From contig NZ_BLAJ01000003.1 of assembly GCF_009176305.1 (NCBI RefSeq), forward strand, positions 248,001 to 312,000: 64,000 nt of DNA, read 5' to 3'. Below the pieces are notes generated by a model that saw only the letters and a list, made by a program, of their open reading frames with translations, ran no database searches and had not been told where the DNA came from. The stretch is from Martinezella dioscoreae. GTDB taxonomy: Bacteria; Pseudomonadota; Alphaproteobacteria; Rhizobiales; Rhizobiaceae. A program made the position numbers and the translations under genes. Shown here piece by piece: positions 24,809 to 34,429 of the stretch (its first letter is position 1; each line of letters opens with the position of its first letter).

Positions 24809-25482
24809 CCCTCGTCCTTGATCATGTAGCCGGCGCCGCGAATCGTCTTCAGCAGCGGCTGGCTGAAATCCTTCTCGATCTTGGAGCGCAGCCGTGAGAC
24901 ATGGACGTCGATGACGTTTGTCTGCGGATCAAAATGATAATCCCAGACATTTTCCAGCAGCATGGTGCGGGTCACGACCTGGCCGGCATTCTTCATCAGA
25001 TATTCCAGCAGACGGAATTCGCGCGGCTGCAGCAGGATTTCCTTGCCGCCGCGGCGCACCTCATGCGAGAGGCGGTCCAGTTCCAGATCGCCGACGCGAT
25101 AAAGAACATCCTGTTCCGGCGTCCCCTTGCGGCGGCCTAGCACTTCGACGCGGGCCAGAAGCTCGCTGAAGGCATAGGGCTTCGGCAGGTAATCGTCGCC
25201 GCCGGCGCGTAGGCCGGTGACGCGATCGTCGACCTGACCGAGCGCAGAAAGGATCAGAACCGGCGTGTGAACGCCCTTGCGACGCAATTCGCTTATGACG
25301 GAGAGGCCATCGCGGCGCGGCAGCATGCGGTCGATGATGGCGACATCGTAGGTGTTCTCAGTGGCCATGAAGAGACCGCTCTCGCCATCGCTCGCGTGAT
25401 CGGCAATGATGCCGGCCTCGCGAAACGCCTTGGTGAGATAAGCCGCCGCTTCGAGATCGTCTTCGATGATCAGAATCTTCAT
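24805..25482 (-). CDS. OmpR/PhoB-family response regulator
   Basis: A 225-residue protein from M-K-I-L-I-I-E-D-D. The receiver domain has phospho-acceptor D51 in I-I-D-R-M-L-P, and K101 in the conserved K-P-Y context. The C-terminal winged helix (about 130-225) shows L-L-Q-P-R-E-F-R-L-L-E-Y-L and V-I-D-V-H-V-S-R-L-R. ATG 25482 gives the normal family N-terminus. The frame also opens at ATG 25563, which has a better ribosome site (AGGTGAAAG) and would add 27 residues, so the longer start is a real possibility. It is coupled to the histidine kinase by a four-base overlap. Target genes are unknown. Confidence 0.93.
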   Translation of the reverse strand: MKILIIEDDLEAAAYLTKAFREAGIIADHASDGESGLFMATENTYDVAIIDRMLPRRDGLSVISELRRKGVHTPVLILSALGQVDDRVTGLRAGGDDYLPKPYAFSELLARVEVLGRRKGTPEQDVLYRVGDLELDRLSHEVRRGGKEILLQPREFRLLEYLMKNAGQVVTRTMLLENVWDYHFDPQTNVIDVHVSRLRSKIEKDFSQPLLKTIRGAGYMIKDEG

Positions 25483-25601
25483 ATGGGCGACATTACCTGC
25501 CGAGGCTGCCTCGGCACAACCAGAATCGGAGGAATTCACGGCATGTTGGCCAGCGGTTGTCATCTTTCACCTGCCTTGGAGCCAGTCATCTTGACATGTT
25601 C

Positions 25602-25642
25602 TAAAAAGGAAGCCGCGCAAGCCGTGGCCTGCGCGGCTTCCT
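25602..25642 (-). terminator. Rho-independent terminator of degP
   Basis: A perfect 13-bp G+C-rich stem (25607-25619 with 25630-25642, 10-base loop) is followed on the minus strand by a run of five T. It lies 25 bases after the degP stop and separates degP from the response-regulator gene downstream. Confidence 0.88.
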
Positions 25643-25666
25643 GATTCATTTCATTCGTTTAAAGGA

Positions 25667-27223
25667 TCAACCGGCATTAATCGGCAGAGCGACGAAGCGG
25701 CTGCCATTGCCGGACTGAATCTGGAACAGGGCGCGCGTGCGGCCATCCTTCTTCGCCTGCTCGATGACCTTGGCGATATCGCCGGCGTTCGAGACCTGCT
25801 GGTTGTTGACCGAGGTAATCTTCTCGCCCTCCTTCACGCCCTTGTCGGCGGCATCGGAGTCGGGATCGACCGCGGTGATCGCAACACCCTTGCCATCGTC
25901 GGAAGGGCCGACGGTGAGGCCGAGGTCAGCCAGCGCCTTCTCGGAGGACGGCTGCTGCGGCTGCTGATCCGGCTGCGAGTCGTCATTGGAAGCCTGGTTC
26001 TGATCGGCAGGCAATGTGCCGAGTTCGACCGTGACCGACTGCGACTTGCCGCCGCGCCACAGCGAAACCTCAACCTTGGAGCCTGGCTGCATGGCGCCGA
26101 TGCGACGAGCGAGATCGCGCGGGTCCTTGACCGGATCGCCATTGACCGCCGTGACGACGTCACCATTCTTGATGCCGGCCTTCTGGCCAGGCGAGCCATC
26201 CTGCGGGGAGACGACCAGAGCGCCGCTTGCTTCGGCAAGGCCGAGCGATTCGGCGATGTCCTTCGTGACGGGCTGGATCTGAACGCCGAGCCAGCCGCGT
26301 GAAACCGTGCCGGTCTTGATCAGGTCGGTCACGACATCCTTGGCGGTGGTCGCCGGGATTGCGAAGGCGATGCCGACGCTGCCGCCTGACTGCGAGAAGA
26401 TCGCGGTATTGATGCCAACCACCTGGCCGTTGAGGTTGAAGGTCGGGCCACCCGAGTTGCCCTTGTTCACCGGCGCATCGATCTGGATGTAATCGTCATA
26501 GGGGCCGGAATGAATGTCACGGCCGCGAGCCGAGACGATACCGGCGGTGACCGTGCCGCCGAGGCCGAAGGGGTTGCCAACGGCAACGACCCAATCGCCG
26601 ACGCGGACCTTGGAATCATCGGCCCAGCCGACATAGGTGAACTTCTTGCCCTTGGGATCGACCTTCAGGACTGCCAGGTCGGTGCGGCTATCCTTGCCGA
26701 CGAGCTTGGCGTCGAGTTCGGTGCCGTCATTGAGGACGACGACGAAAGCGGCACCGTCGGAAACGACGTGATTGTTGGTGACGATGTACCCGTCTTCGGA
26801 GACGAAGAAGCCGGATCCTTGAGCGACCGGACGCAGGCGACCCTTGTCATCGGAATTCTTCTGCTGGTTCTGACCATGCTGCTGGCCGCGACCCTGCTGC
26901 TGCTCGAACTGGCGGAAGAACTTCTTCAGCGGGTGATCGTCCGGAAGATCATCGAAGCCGCGGCCGAGACCGAAGGAATCGTCGTCATCGGCAACCGGAT
27001 TGACACGGGATTCGACGCGGACCGAAACGACGGCCGGCGATACGGCGTCGACCACATTGGCAAAGCTCGGAACCTGCGGCGCCTGAACGTTGACGGCATC
27101 GGCATAGGCACCGGTAACTACGGCCGGAACACCCGTTGCCAGGGCAGCAACAGCGAGGCCGGCGACGACGGAAGCCTTCATAGCGGTGCTGCGAGACAAA
27201 GTGTCCTTGATATTCCTGAACAT
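25667..27223 (-). CDS. degP: Periplasmic serine protease/chaperone DegP (Do family)
   Basis: A 518-residue protein. A signal peptide (about 1-41, ending near G-A-Y-A) is followed by a trypsin-like domain with triad H152 (N-N-H-V-V), D182 (T-D-L-A-V-L) and S257 (G-N-S-G-G-P). Two PDZ domains follow at about 300-390 and 430-515. A Q/H/N-rich loop at about 105-125 corresponds to the variable LA loop. ATG 27223 was chosen for AGAAGG upstream and the signal start; the frame continues to 27304. It degrades or refolds damaged envelope proteins. It follows the ccm genes on the same strand with a 167-base gap and has its own terminator. Confidence 0.95.
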   Translation of the reverse strand: MFRNIKDTLSRSTAMKASVVAGLAVAALATGVPAVVTGAYADAVNVQAPQVPSFANVVDAVSPAVVSVRVESRVNPVADDDDSFGLGRGFDDLPDDHPLKKFFRQFEQQQGRGQQHGQNQQKNSDDKGRLRPVAQGSGFFVSEDGYIVTNNHVVSDGAAFVVVLNDGTELDAKLVGKDSRTDLAVLKVDPKGKKFTYVGWADDSKVRVGDWVVAVGNPFGLGGTVTAGIVSARGRDIHSGPYDDYIQIDAPVNKGNSGGPTFNLNGQVVGINTAIFSQSGGSVGIAFAIPATTAKDVVTDLIKTGTVSRGWLGVQIQPVTKDIAESLGLAEASGALVVSPQDGSPGQKAGIKNGDVVTAVNGDPVKDPRDLARRIGAMQPGSKVEVSLWRGGKSQSVTVELGTLPADQNQASNDDSQPDQQPQQPSSEKALADLGLTVGPSDDGKGVAITAVDPDSDAADKGVKEGEKITSVNNQQVSNAGDIAKVIEQAKKDGRTRALFQIQSGNGSRFVALPINAG

Positions 27224-27390
27224 ATGCGAATTACCTTCTCTTTTCTCGTCAGATTTGCGCCGGCCAAACCGGCTGTGTTGCGCCATAATGAAGATATAGG
27301 GCACGGCACCTTACAACGAACTGTCCGCCCCATGAAAAATTCGTAATGTAAGGTATCGGTGCAACATTATGACGAAAGACGACAGTCGGG

Positions 27391-27846
27391 TCACTTTCCG
27401 AGGATATCTTTAAGCTGCGCCTCTTCATCGGCGCTCAAAGCGCTGCCGGTGGGCTCGCCGACGCGGTGGCGCGCGTAAAAGGCAAGGGCCAATCCGCCTG
27501 CTACGAAGAGCACGATCGGTGCTCCCCAGAGGATGTATGTCTTCTCGCTCAAGCGCGGCTTGAGCAGCACAAACTCGCCGTAGCGCGAGACGATGTAATC
27601 CAGCACCTGCTGATCGCTGTCGCCATCGGTCAGGCGCTTGCGCACCAGCAAGCGCAGGTCCCGCGCAAGATCGGCATTGGAATCATCGATGGATTGATTC
27701 TGGCAGACCATGCAGCGCAGCTCCGCCGAGATCGTGCGTGCCCGTGCCTCCAAGGCCGGATCGGAGAGGACTTCATCGGGATTGACGGCAAAGGCAGGGG
27801 CCGCAGCAAAGAGCAATGCCAACAACATAAGCAGGCGCGCGAACAC
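27391..27846 (-). CDS. ccmH: Cytochrome c maturation protein CcmH (CycL)
   Basis: A 151-residue protein. GTG 27844-27846 is taken as start: GGAAGAAGG stands just before it and the signal peptide ([10 protein letters not shown] to A-F-A) begins there. The open frame continues to 28062, but that part is translated from an inverted repeat and is not protein-like. The redox motif L-R-C-M-V-C-Q-N-Q is at 43-51 (C45, C48). A C-terminal transmembrane helix lies at about 101-121. CcmH keeps apocytochrome c cysteines reduced and hands the apoprotein to the CcmF/CcmI ligase in the periplasm. It is last in the ccmI-E-F-H operon. Confidence 0.93.
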   Translation of the reverse strand: MFARLLMLLALLFAAAPAFAVNPDEVLSDPALEARARTISAELRCMVCQNQSIDDSNADLARDLRLLVRKRLTDGDSDQQVLDYIVSRYGEFVLLKPRLSEKTYILWGAPIVLFVAGGLALAFYARHRVGEPTGSALSADEEAQLKDILGK

Positions 27847-27883
27847 CGCTACCTTCTTCCCGGCCCCGCTATTCTTAACACGC

Positions 27884-28047
27884 AATACCCCCTCATCCGC
27901 CCTTCGGGCACCTTCTCCCCGAGGGGAGAAGGGAAAACCGCTGCAGTCTTCCTCGACTGGCTTTTGTGCGATACCGGCACCACAGCGGCAATTTCCCCTT
28001 CTCCCCTCGGGGAGAAGGTGCCCCGTAGGGGCGGATGAGGGGGTATT
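27884..28047. repeat. 164-bp inverted-repeat element inside the ccm operon
   Basis: Two nearly identical arms of about 50 bp (27884-27933 and 27996-28047) face each other around a 62-base centre. Each arm itself contains smaller G+C-rich palindromes, such as CTCCCCGAGGGGAG. I recognise the CCCTCATCCGCCC...CACCTTCTCCCC arm as a common dispersed rhizobial repeat. It lies between the ccmF stop (28059) and the ccmH start (27846) and would fold into a very stable mRNA hairpin there. No transposase is present. Confidence 0.85.
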
Positions 28048-28058
28048 AGTCAAACCTA

Positions 28059-30047
28059 TCATTCTGCCGGCTCCATGGCCGGGCGAACTGGTTTCGCCTT
28101 ACGGCTCGGTGCGCCGACGCGCAGGCGGCGGTCGCTGAGCGACACGAAGCCGCCGGCCGCCATGATGAGCGCGCCAAGCCAGATGCAAAGAATGAACGGC
28201 TTCCACCAGATGCGCACGACCATGCCGCCATCCTTGCCGGCATCGCCGACCGACACATAGAGCTGGTTGAGGCCGAGCGTGAGAATGCCCGATTCGGTGG
28301 TCGCCGTGCGGCTTGCGGTAAAGACGCGTTTGGCGGATGACATTTCGGCAAAGGCAACCCCACCGCGACTGACGGTGAAATGGGCACGATCCTCGGTGAA
28401 ATTGGGGCCTACGCCCGGCTGCACTCCATCGAAGCGCAGGCTGTAGCCGCCAAGCTCGGCGGTCTCGCCCGGCTTCATGCTGGTGATGTGTTCTCCCTCG
28501 AAAGTCGTCACAGCGACGATGCCAAGTACGGTGATACCGAGGCCGGCATGGGCTAGCGCGGTGCCGAAGGCAGAGCGAGGCAGCCCGCTCAAGCGGCGCC
28601 AGGCGACACCAGCCGCCACCTTGCCGACGCCGGCGCGATACCAGAGATCGGCCAAGGCGCCGAAGGCCAGGAAGAAGCCGGCGGCAAGGCCGAGAGCGGC
28701 CAGTACGGGACCGCCATGCTCGATGTAAAACAGAACAAGGCCAGCCAGGAAGGCTAGGCCTGCCACGAGATAGAGCCTCTGCAGTGCGCCGAGCAGGTCA
28801 CCGCGCTTCCAGGCGAGCAACGGCCCGAATGGCACAGCGATGAGGATCGGGGTCATCAACAGCCCGAACGTCATGTTGAAGAAGGGCGGGCCGACAGAGA
28901 TCTTGTCGCCGGTCAGTGTTTCGAGCGCCAGCGGATAGAGCGTGCCGATCAATACCGTGCCGCAGGCGACCGTGAGGATCAGGTTGTTCAGCACAAGCGC
29001 CCCCTCGCGCGAGATCGGTGCGAACAATCCGCCGGCAGCAAGCTTCGGCGCACGCAGCGCGAAAAGCGATAAAGCCCCGCCGATGAAGATCAGGAGAATG
29101 CAGAGAATGAAGATACCGCGCGTCGGATCGCTGGCGAAGGAATGGACAGAGGTTAGCACGCCGGAACGCACGAGGAAGGTGCCGAGCAGTGACAGCGAAA
29201 ACGTCAGGATCGCCAGCAGCACCGTCCAGATCTTCAGGGCGTCGCGCTTTTCCATGACCAGTGCCGAATGCAGCAGGGCCGTTCCGGCAAGCCAGGGCAT
29301 GAAGGAGGCATTTTCCACCGGATCCCAGAACCACCAGCCGCCCCAGCCGAGCTCGTAATAGGCCCAGTAGGAGCCCATGGCGATGCCGAGCGTCAGGAAG
29401 CTCCAGGCGGCGAGCGTCCAAGGCCGGACCCAGCGTGCCCAAGCGGCATCGATGCGACCTTCCAGAAGCGCGGCGACAGCAAAGGAGAAGCAGACGGAGA
29501 AGCCGACATAGCCGAGATAGAGCAAGGGCGGATGGATCGCCAAACCGATATCCTGGAGGACGGGATTGAGATCCTTGCCCTCGGCCGGCGCCGGGTTGAG
29601 CCGAATGAAGGGATTGGAGGTGAGCAGAATGAAGACAAGGAAGGCCGAGGAGATCCACGACTGTACAGCCAGTACATTGGCGCGCAGTACATCCGGCAGA
29701 TTGCGCCCGAAGAGCGCGACAAACGCACTGAACAGGGCCAGGATCAGCAGCCAGAGCATCATCGATCCCTCGTGATTGCCCCAGACGCCGGAGATCTTGA
29801 AGATCAGCGGCATCAGCGAATGGGAATTGGCCCAGACATTGAGGACGGAGAAATCGGAGGCGACATAGGCGTAGGTCAGCACGCCGAAGGAGAAGGCGAC
29901 GAGCAGGAACATGACGATGGAGCCGACCGGGGCGATATCCATCATCGACACGTCCCCGCGCCGGGCACCGACGACAGGCAGGATGGAGACAATCAGCGCG
30001 GTCGCGAGCGCCAGCACCAGGGCATAGTGTCCGAGCTCGATGATCAT
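28059..30047 (-). CDS. ccmF: Cytochrome c heme lyase subunit CcmF (CycK)
   Basis: A 662-residue polytopic inner-membrane protein of normal CcmF length. The heme-handling WWD signature is visible as [19 protein letters not shown] (about residue 235), with many flanking hydrophobic helices. A periplasmic domain lies near the C-terminus. CcmF takes heme from holo-CcmE and, with CcmH and CcmI, attaches it to apocytochromes. The start overlaps the ccmE stop by four bases (ATGA). Several long opposite-strand frames here are artefacts. Confidence 0.96.
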   Translation of the reverse strand: MIIELGHYALVLALATALIVSILPVVGARRGDVSMMDIAPVGSIVMFLLVAFSFGVLTYAYVASDFSVLNVWANSHSLMPLIFKISGVWGNHEGSMMLWLLILALFSAFVALFGRNLPDVLRANVLAVQSWISSAFLVFILLTSNPFIRLNPAPAEGKDLNPVLQDIGLAIHPPLLYLGYVGFSVCFSFAVAALLEGRIDAAWARWVRPWTLAAWSFLTLGIAMGSYWAYYELGWGGWWFWDPVENASFMPWLAGTALLHSALVMEKRDALKIWTVLLAILTFSLSLLGTFLVRSGVLTSVHSFASDPTRGIFILCILLIFIGGALSLFALRAPKLAAGGLFAPISREGALVLNNLILTVACGTVLIGTLYPLALETLTGDKISVGPPFFNMTFGLLMTPILIAVPFGPLLAWKRGDLLGALQRLYLVAGLAFLAGLVLFYIEHGGPVLAALGLAAGFFLAFGALADLWYRAGVGKVAAGVAWRRLSGLPRSAFGTALAHAGLGITVLGIVAVTTFEGEHITSMKPGETAELGGYSLRFDGVQPGVGPNFTEDRAHFTVSRGGVAFAEMSSAKRVFTASRTATTESGILTLGLNQLYVSVGDAGKDGGMVVRIWWKPFILCIWLGALIMAAGGFVSLSDRRLRVGAPSRKAKPVRPAMEPAE

Positions 30048-30493
30048 TGGCTGGCCTCCTCGCCTTTCCAGACGCCATCAGCCTTCAGCTTGTCGGCGAC
30101 CTGCTTTGGCATGTAACGTTCATCATGCTTGGCGAGCACGCTGTCGGCAACGAAAACGTCACTGCCCGGCTCGAACTTGCCTTCGGTGACGACGCCCTGC
30201 CCTTCGCGGAACAGGTCCGGCAGGATGCCATCATACTTGACCTTGATCGTATCGGTGCCGTCGGTGACCGAGAATTGAACCTGCGTTCCCTGACCGCGCA
30301 CGATCGAGCCTTCACCGACGAGGCCGCCGAGGCGGATCAGCGTCCCGGCATTGACCGGTGTCTTGGCGAGATCCGCCGGCATATAGAAATAGGCGACCGA
30401 CTGGCTGAAGGCGAACAGCACGAGCAACACGGCGGCGGCGATGAAACCCATGCCGCCGGCGATCACGGCCAGACGTTTCTGCTTGCGGGTCAT
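30044..30493 (-). CDS. ccmE: Heme chaperone CcmE (CycJ)
   Basis: A 149-residue membrane-anchored protein. An N-terminal basic start (M-T-R-K-Q-K-R) and transmembrane helix (about 10-30) lead to an OB-fold periplasmic domain. The covalent heme-binding motif H-D-E-R-Y is at 123-127, where H123 binds heme. It receives heme from CcmC/CcmD, encoded elsewhere, and passes it to CcmF. The gene overlaps ccmI before it and ccmF after it by four bases each, which implies tight translational coupling. Confidence 0.96.
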   Translation of the reverse strand: MTRKQKRLAVIAGGMGFIAAAVLLVLFAFSQSVAYFYMPADLAKTPVNAGTLIRLGGLVGEGSIVRGQGTQVQFSVTDGTDTIKVKYDGILPDLFREGQGVVTEGKFEPGSDVFVADSVLAKHDERYMPKQVADKLKADGVWKGEEASQ

Positions 30494-31632
30494 TGCTGCG
30501 TCACCTCCGTCGGCAGTCCCAATTCCTTCGCCAGCGCCAGAAGCTGCTGGCCCTCTCCTCCATCGGCCGGAAAGGCCGCAAGACCGCGCTTCAATGCATC
30601 CGCCGCGCGCTCCCGATCATTCAGCACGGCGTAGGAGCGGATCAACCGCATCCAGCCCTCGAAATTCTTCGGATCTTGCTTGAGCTTGGCATCGAGGCTG
30701 TCGACCATGCCGCGGATCATCTGCTGGCGATCGCCGCTGCTCAGCGCATTGGCCGCAGCGACATCCTCCGCGGTCGGATTGCCGGGTGCATTGTCATTGG
30801 CGGATGCCATCGCCTGACCGCCATTCTTGATGATATGCTCATTGACCGCGGCAAGCCAGGGTGCGTCTGGCGGCGATTGTTTTGCCAGGGCCTCAAAGGC
30901 CGTTTTCGCATCGGCCGCCTTGCCCTCCTGCTCCAGTGCCAGAGCCAGGTAGAAAAGCGTGCGCGGATTGGTGGCATCGAGCGCCAGCGATTGCTGTAGC
31001 ACCTCGCGCGCCTCCGCAGTCACAATGCCATTGGCCTTCACGACCAGCACCTCGCCCAGATCGCCAAGCCGAGCTGCGTTCGGTCCCAGCAGGCGGATGA
31101 CATTGCGATAGGCAAGCTCGGCGTCGCCGATACGGTTGGTCTTGAAATAGATCGGTGCCAGGACCTCCCAGCCCTTGGCATCATCCGGGTTCTTGGCCAG
31201 ATGCTGCTCGATCTTGACGATCGAGATGGCGAGATCGCTTCCCGGCTTCTCCAGCCGCGCTTCCAGCGGCTGCGACGGCAGGCCGGGATCGCCATTGACG
31301 AGATAGAGACAGAGACCAACGGCCGGAAGAAGGATGATGATGAAGGCCTGGGCAAGACGATAGCTGCCATGCGCGGGCGATTTCGCTGCCGTCTTCTCGT
31401 CCTTCGCGGCTGCGATGAGACGCCGTCCGATTTCGGCCCGGGCATAGTCGGCCTCCTGCGCGGAGATGAGGCCGCTGGCAAGGTCCCGGTCCAGTTCGCT
31501 GAGCTGATCGCGATAGACCTCGGCCTCTCCGGAACGACGGTCCTCCGCCTCCTTCGCACCACGCAGAAGGGGATAGAGGAGCACAGCGCCGACAACCGCC
31601 GTAAGAACGGCCACGAGAATCCAGAACAGCAT
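30490..31632 (-). CDS. ccmI: Cytochrome c biogenesis protein CcmI (CycH)
   Basis: A 380-residue protein. Two N-terminal transmembrane helices (about 2-24 and 95-112) flank a loop rich in Arg, Asp and Glu. A long periplasmic TPR-rich region follows (about 130-380), including [10 protein letters not shown] and [14 protein letters not shown]. It binds the C-terminal helix of apocytochrome c and presents it to CcmF/CcmH. First gene of the ccmI-E-F-H (cycHJKL) operon. In R. leguminosarum this operon is adjacent to feuPQ and is needed for normal iron acquisition, which matches the neighbourhood here. Confidence 0.94.
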   Translation of the reverse strand: MLFWILVAVLTAVVGAVLLYPLLRGAKEAEDRRSGEAEVYRDQLSELDRDLASGLISAQEADYARAEIGRRLIAAAKDEKTAAKSPAHGSYRLAQAFIIILLPAVGLCLYLVNGDPGLPSQPLEARLEKPGSDLAISIVKIEQHLAKNPDDAKGWEVLAPIYFKTNRIGDAELAYRNVIRLLGPNAARLGDLGEVLVVKANGIVTAEAREVLQQSLALDATNPRTLFYLALALEQEGKAADAKTAFEALAKQSPPDAPWLAAVNEHIIKNGGQAMASANDNAPGNPTAEDVAAANALSSGDRQQMIRGMVDSLDAKLKQDPKNFEGWMRLIRSYAVLNDRERAADALKRGLAAFPADGGEGQQLLALAKELGLPTEVTQQ

Positions 31633-31727
31633 AGACGCCCAATACTTTAACGGGGCGCTTATTCCAACCGGGAAAGGCCATCTGACGAAGATTTGAGGCG
31701 TTTGGCCGCGCCTTTCAGTGCAGACGC

Positions 31728-32159
31728 CTATTCAAGCGGCGTCCAGGTGCCGTCGTCATTGCGGCAGGCCGCGCCCCTTGCTGTCGTCGGCTTGCCGTCG
31801 ACCGTGACAGTATGCGTATATTGCCGGCAATTCTGCGAGCCAACCTGGTAGGGCGCAGCGGGAACAACCTCGCCGCTTGCATTCCTGCCCTTCCATGCCA
31901 CAGGTTGGCCGAGAGGCGAGGTTTCGAGGGCACGATATTCCGCTTCCAGCGCACGCTGTTTGTCGTTGTCGCTCAGCTTGATGCCGGTGCGCTCGACGAT
32001 ACCACCATCAAGAGCATTGATGAAGGTCGCTGAGGCCGGAGGCTTCGCAGACGAAAACAGGCTCTTGCTGCCACCGAGGCCGCCCGTGGTCGAGCAACCT
32101 GAAAGCGCAAGCGCGGCAAAAAGAGAGGGAATGACCAGAAAAAAGGTACGAAGCTTCAT
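31728..32159 (-). CDS. Outer-membrane lipoprotein, surface-antigen (RT0821/17-kDa-like) type
   Basis: A 143-residue protein with an N-terminal signal and lipobox L-S-G-C (C22), so a lipidated envelope protein. The C-terminal half holds the segment C-R-Q-Y-T-H-T-V-T-V-D-G-K, a W-K-G region and a second cysteine in G-A-A-C-R-N-D-D-G-T-W, typical of the small rickettsial/rhizobial surface-antigen domain. It lies between feuQ and ccmI on the same strand, with short gaps on both sides. The function of this domain is not known. Lipidation is predicted from the motif. Confidence 0.75.
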   Translation of the reverse strand: MKLRTFFLVIPSLFAALALSGCSTTGGLGGSKSLFSSAKPPASATFINALDGGIVERTGIKLSDNDKQRALEAEYRALETSPLGQPVAWKGRNASGEVVPAAPYQVGSQNCRQYTHTVTVDGKPTTARGAACRNDDGTWTPLE

Positions 32160-32250
32160 ACAACCGAACCAGTATCAAAAAGCAAAACCATAGGTACTGC
32201 GCTGCGGCATCATCATGACCCACAACGCCTTTTTGGCATCATGCCGTTCC

Positions 32251-33645
32251 TCACGCAACATCCTTCGTCAGGCCCGGCAAAATTAGGCTCGCGCGAAGCC
32301 CGCCCCAGCTGCCCCGGGAGAGCTCGAAACGGCCTTGATATTCATTCGTAATCTCGCTGACGATCGACAGACCGAGACCGGTGCCGGGCTTGCTCTCGTC
32401 CAGTCTGCGCCCGCGTTTCATGGCTTCGCGGATCTGATCCGGCTCCAGCCCTGGGCCGTCGTCTTCAACCACCAGTTCCACCCAATGGCGCCGCGCCGGA
32501 TCGATACCCTTGACTTCAGCGGGCGCTTCGTTTGCAACCAGACGCACCTTGTGTTCGGCAAAGCGAGCGGCATTTTCGAGGAGATTGCCGACCGTCTCCT
32601 CGAGATCCTGCTGCTCCATGGCGAGCGCCAGATTGGGCGAGACGGAGAGTTCGAACTCCTTGTCGGCGTTCAGCCGCCGCATGACGCGGACCAGCCGCTC
32701 CAGCGCCGGCTCGGCTTCGGTGCGCGCCAGCACGGATTCGCGCTGGGCGGCGATGCGGGCACGATTGAGATAGGATTGCACTTGCCCCTGCATGACCTCG
32801 GCCTGGTTCTTCACCAGATCGCCATGCGATCGCTCAAGGACACGGGATTCATTCAGAAGAACCGCAATCGGCGTTTTCAGTGAGTGCGCGAGATTACCCA
32901 CCTGCATGCGGGCGCGCTCGACGATACGCCGGTTGCTGTCGATCAGCGCATTGATCTCATTGGCAAGCGGCAGGATCTCACGCGGAAAATCGCCTTGCAG
33001 GCGTTCGCTTTCACCGGCGCGGATGCGTTCCAGCGCGGCCCGCGCCTTATCGAGCGGCTTCAGACCGTAGAGAATGGCAAGCGCATTGACGATCAAGCTT
33101 CCGACGCCGAAGCCGACGAGCGCGAAATAGAGGCTGTGGGAGAAATTGCGCACGTCATCTTCAACCACGGCGACATTGCCGGTCACGCGAAACCGAGCCG
33201 CATGGTCCGTATCGAACTGGATTTCGGTTTCCGCCACCTGAACGCGATTTCCGAAGGCGTCGGTGACGATATAATAGCGCTCGTAATTCTTATCGAAAGG
33301 CGCTTCCAGCACGGATAGAACCGGCAGGTTTGACGCGCCGAGCGACGACGAAACCAAGGGGTTTGACGTATATGTGCCGAGCGGCTCGACTATCCAATAC
33401 CAGCCGGTCTTCGGCTGTGAGAAACGGAGGTCTCCAAGCTGCGGACTGCCTGACAGCGCACCCTGATCACCGATCGTCACGGAGTTGATGACGTTATAGA
33501 GCTGCGCCCGCAACAGATCCTGAAAGCCGCGCTCGGCGTTCTTGCGGTAGATATCGGAGATGACAAGCCCGATCACCACCAGCGCCACCGCCGACCAAAG
33601 CGTGGTCAGCAGCAGGACGCGAGCGGTGAGCGACTTAATTCGCAT
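32251..33645 (-). CDS. feuQ: Sensor histidine kinase FeuQ
   Basis: A 464-residue protein. Transmembrane helix 1 lies at about 12-30, a periplasmic sensor at about 31-168, helix 2 at about 172-193 and a HAMP-like linker to about 240. The H-box is N-L-A-H-S-L-K-T-P-I-A-V (H254), a PhoQ-like variant. The catalytic domain shows N-L-L-E-N-A-A-R-F-A, D-D-G-P-G-L and G-T-G-L-G-L-S-I. ATG 33645 was chosen; the frame upstream begins with GTG inside feuP. It overlaps feuP by 11 bases. FeuPQ controls cyclic-glucan export and osmotic adaptation in Sinorhizobium and was first linked to iron uptake in R. leguminosarum. The symbol rests on context and architecture. Confidence 0.85.
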   Translation of the reverse strand: MRIKSLTARVLLLTTLWSAVALVVIGLVISDIYRKNAERGFQDLLRAQLYNVINSVTIGDQGALSGSPQLGDLRFSQPKTGWYWIVEPLGTYTSNPLVSSSLGASNLPVLSVLEAPFDKNYERYYIVTDAFGNRVQVAETEIQFDTDHAARFRVTGNVAVVEDDVRNFSHSLYFALVGFGVGSLIVNALAILYGLKPLDKARAALERIRAGESERLQGDFPREILPLANEINALIDSNRRIVERARMQVGNLAHSLKTPIAVLLNESRVLERSHGDLVKNQAEVMQGQVQSYLNRARIAAQRESVLARTEAEPALERLVRVMRRLNADKEFELSVSPNLALAMEQQDLEETVGNLLENAARFAEHKVRLVANEAPAEVKGIDPARRHWVELVVEDDGPGLEPDQIREAMKRGRRLDESKPGTGLGLSIVSEITNEYQGRFELSRGSWGGLRASLILPGLTKDVA

Positions 33646-34306
33646 TGGTCGCTGCTTGGATGCGGTAACCAAGGCCACGGACCGTTTCGATCAAATCGAC
33701 GCCCATCTTCTTGCGAAGGCGTCCGACAAAAACTTCAATCGTATTGGAATCACGGTCGAAATCCTGATCGTACATATGCTCGACCAGTTCGGTGCGTGAG
33801 ACGACCTCGCCCTTGTGATGCATGAGATAGGCAAGCAGCCGATATTCATGAGACGTAAGCTTGAGCGGCTTGCCGTCCACGGTCGCCTTCGAGCTCTTGG
33901 TGTCGAGCCGCACCGGGCCGCAAACGATTTCCGAAGAGGCGTGGCCTGCGGCGCGGCGGATGAGCGCGCGGATGCGGGCAAGCACTTCCTCGACGTGGAA
34001 AGGCTTGGCGACATAATCGTCCGCGCCCGCGTCTATGCCTGCCACCTTGTCGCTCCAGCGGTCGCGGGCGGTCAGAATCAGAACGGGCACGGTGCGTCCG
34101 GCGCCGCGCCATTTTTCAAGCACGGTGATGCCATCCATTTCAGGCAAGCCGATATCGAGGATGATCGCGTCATAAGGTTCGGTGTCGCCGAGGAAATGCC
34201 CCTCTTCGCCATCAAAGGCCGTATCGACCACATAGCCCGCCTCCTTCAAGGCCTCGGCAAGCTGGCGGTTCAAGTTGATATCGTCTTCGACTATGAGAAT
34301 GCGCAT
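33635..34306 (-). CDS. feuP: Response regulator FeuP (OmpR/PhoP type)
   Basis: A 223-residue protein starting M-R-I-L-I-V-E-D-D. The receiver has D51 (I-L-D-I-G-L-P) and K101 in K-P-F-H. The C-terminal winged-helix DNA-binding domain (about 125-220) shows L-T-S-H-E-Y-R-L-L-A-Y-L and the recognition segment N-T-I-E-V-F-V-G-R-L-R-K. ATG 34306 is preferred to the upstream TTG at 34318. It is directly upstream of and overlaps feuQ, and 123 bases downstream of the small secreted protein proposed as FeuN. Assignment as FeuP relies on the cyc-feu linkage known in rhizobia. Confidence 0.87.
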   Translation of the reverse strand: MRILIVEDDINLNRQLAEALKEAGYVVDTAFDGEEGHFLGDTEPYDAIILDIGLPEMDGITVLEKWRGAGRTVPVLILTARDRWSDKVAGIDAGADDYVAKPFHVEEVLARIRALIRRAAGHASSEIVCGPVRLDTKSSKATVDGKPLKLTSHEYRLLAYLMHHKGEVVSRTELVEHMYDQDFDRDSNTIEVFVGRLRKKMGVDLIETVRGLGYRIQAATNAN

Positions 34307-34429
34307 CTCTGAATCCAATTTCCCCGGTTCGAGAAACAGTACTGTAAATCACGCTGCAGTGGAATCACGGAAACAATAAGATTTTGTGTGAGATTCAAGG
34401 CTTTAGGTTGGTACCCACATGCCCTGGCA

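Noticed and set aside
27224..27390. Possible heat-shock (RpoH) promoter before degP, with CCCTATAT near 27297-27304 on the minus strand
   Set aside because: No -35 element at a proper distance; the best GTTGTA is only about ten bases away, so I do not call it.
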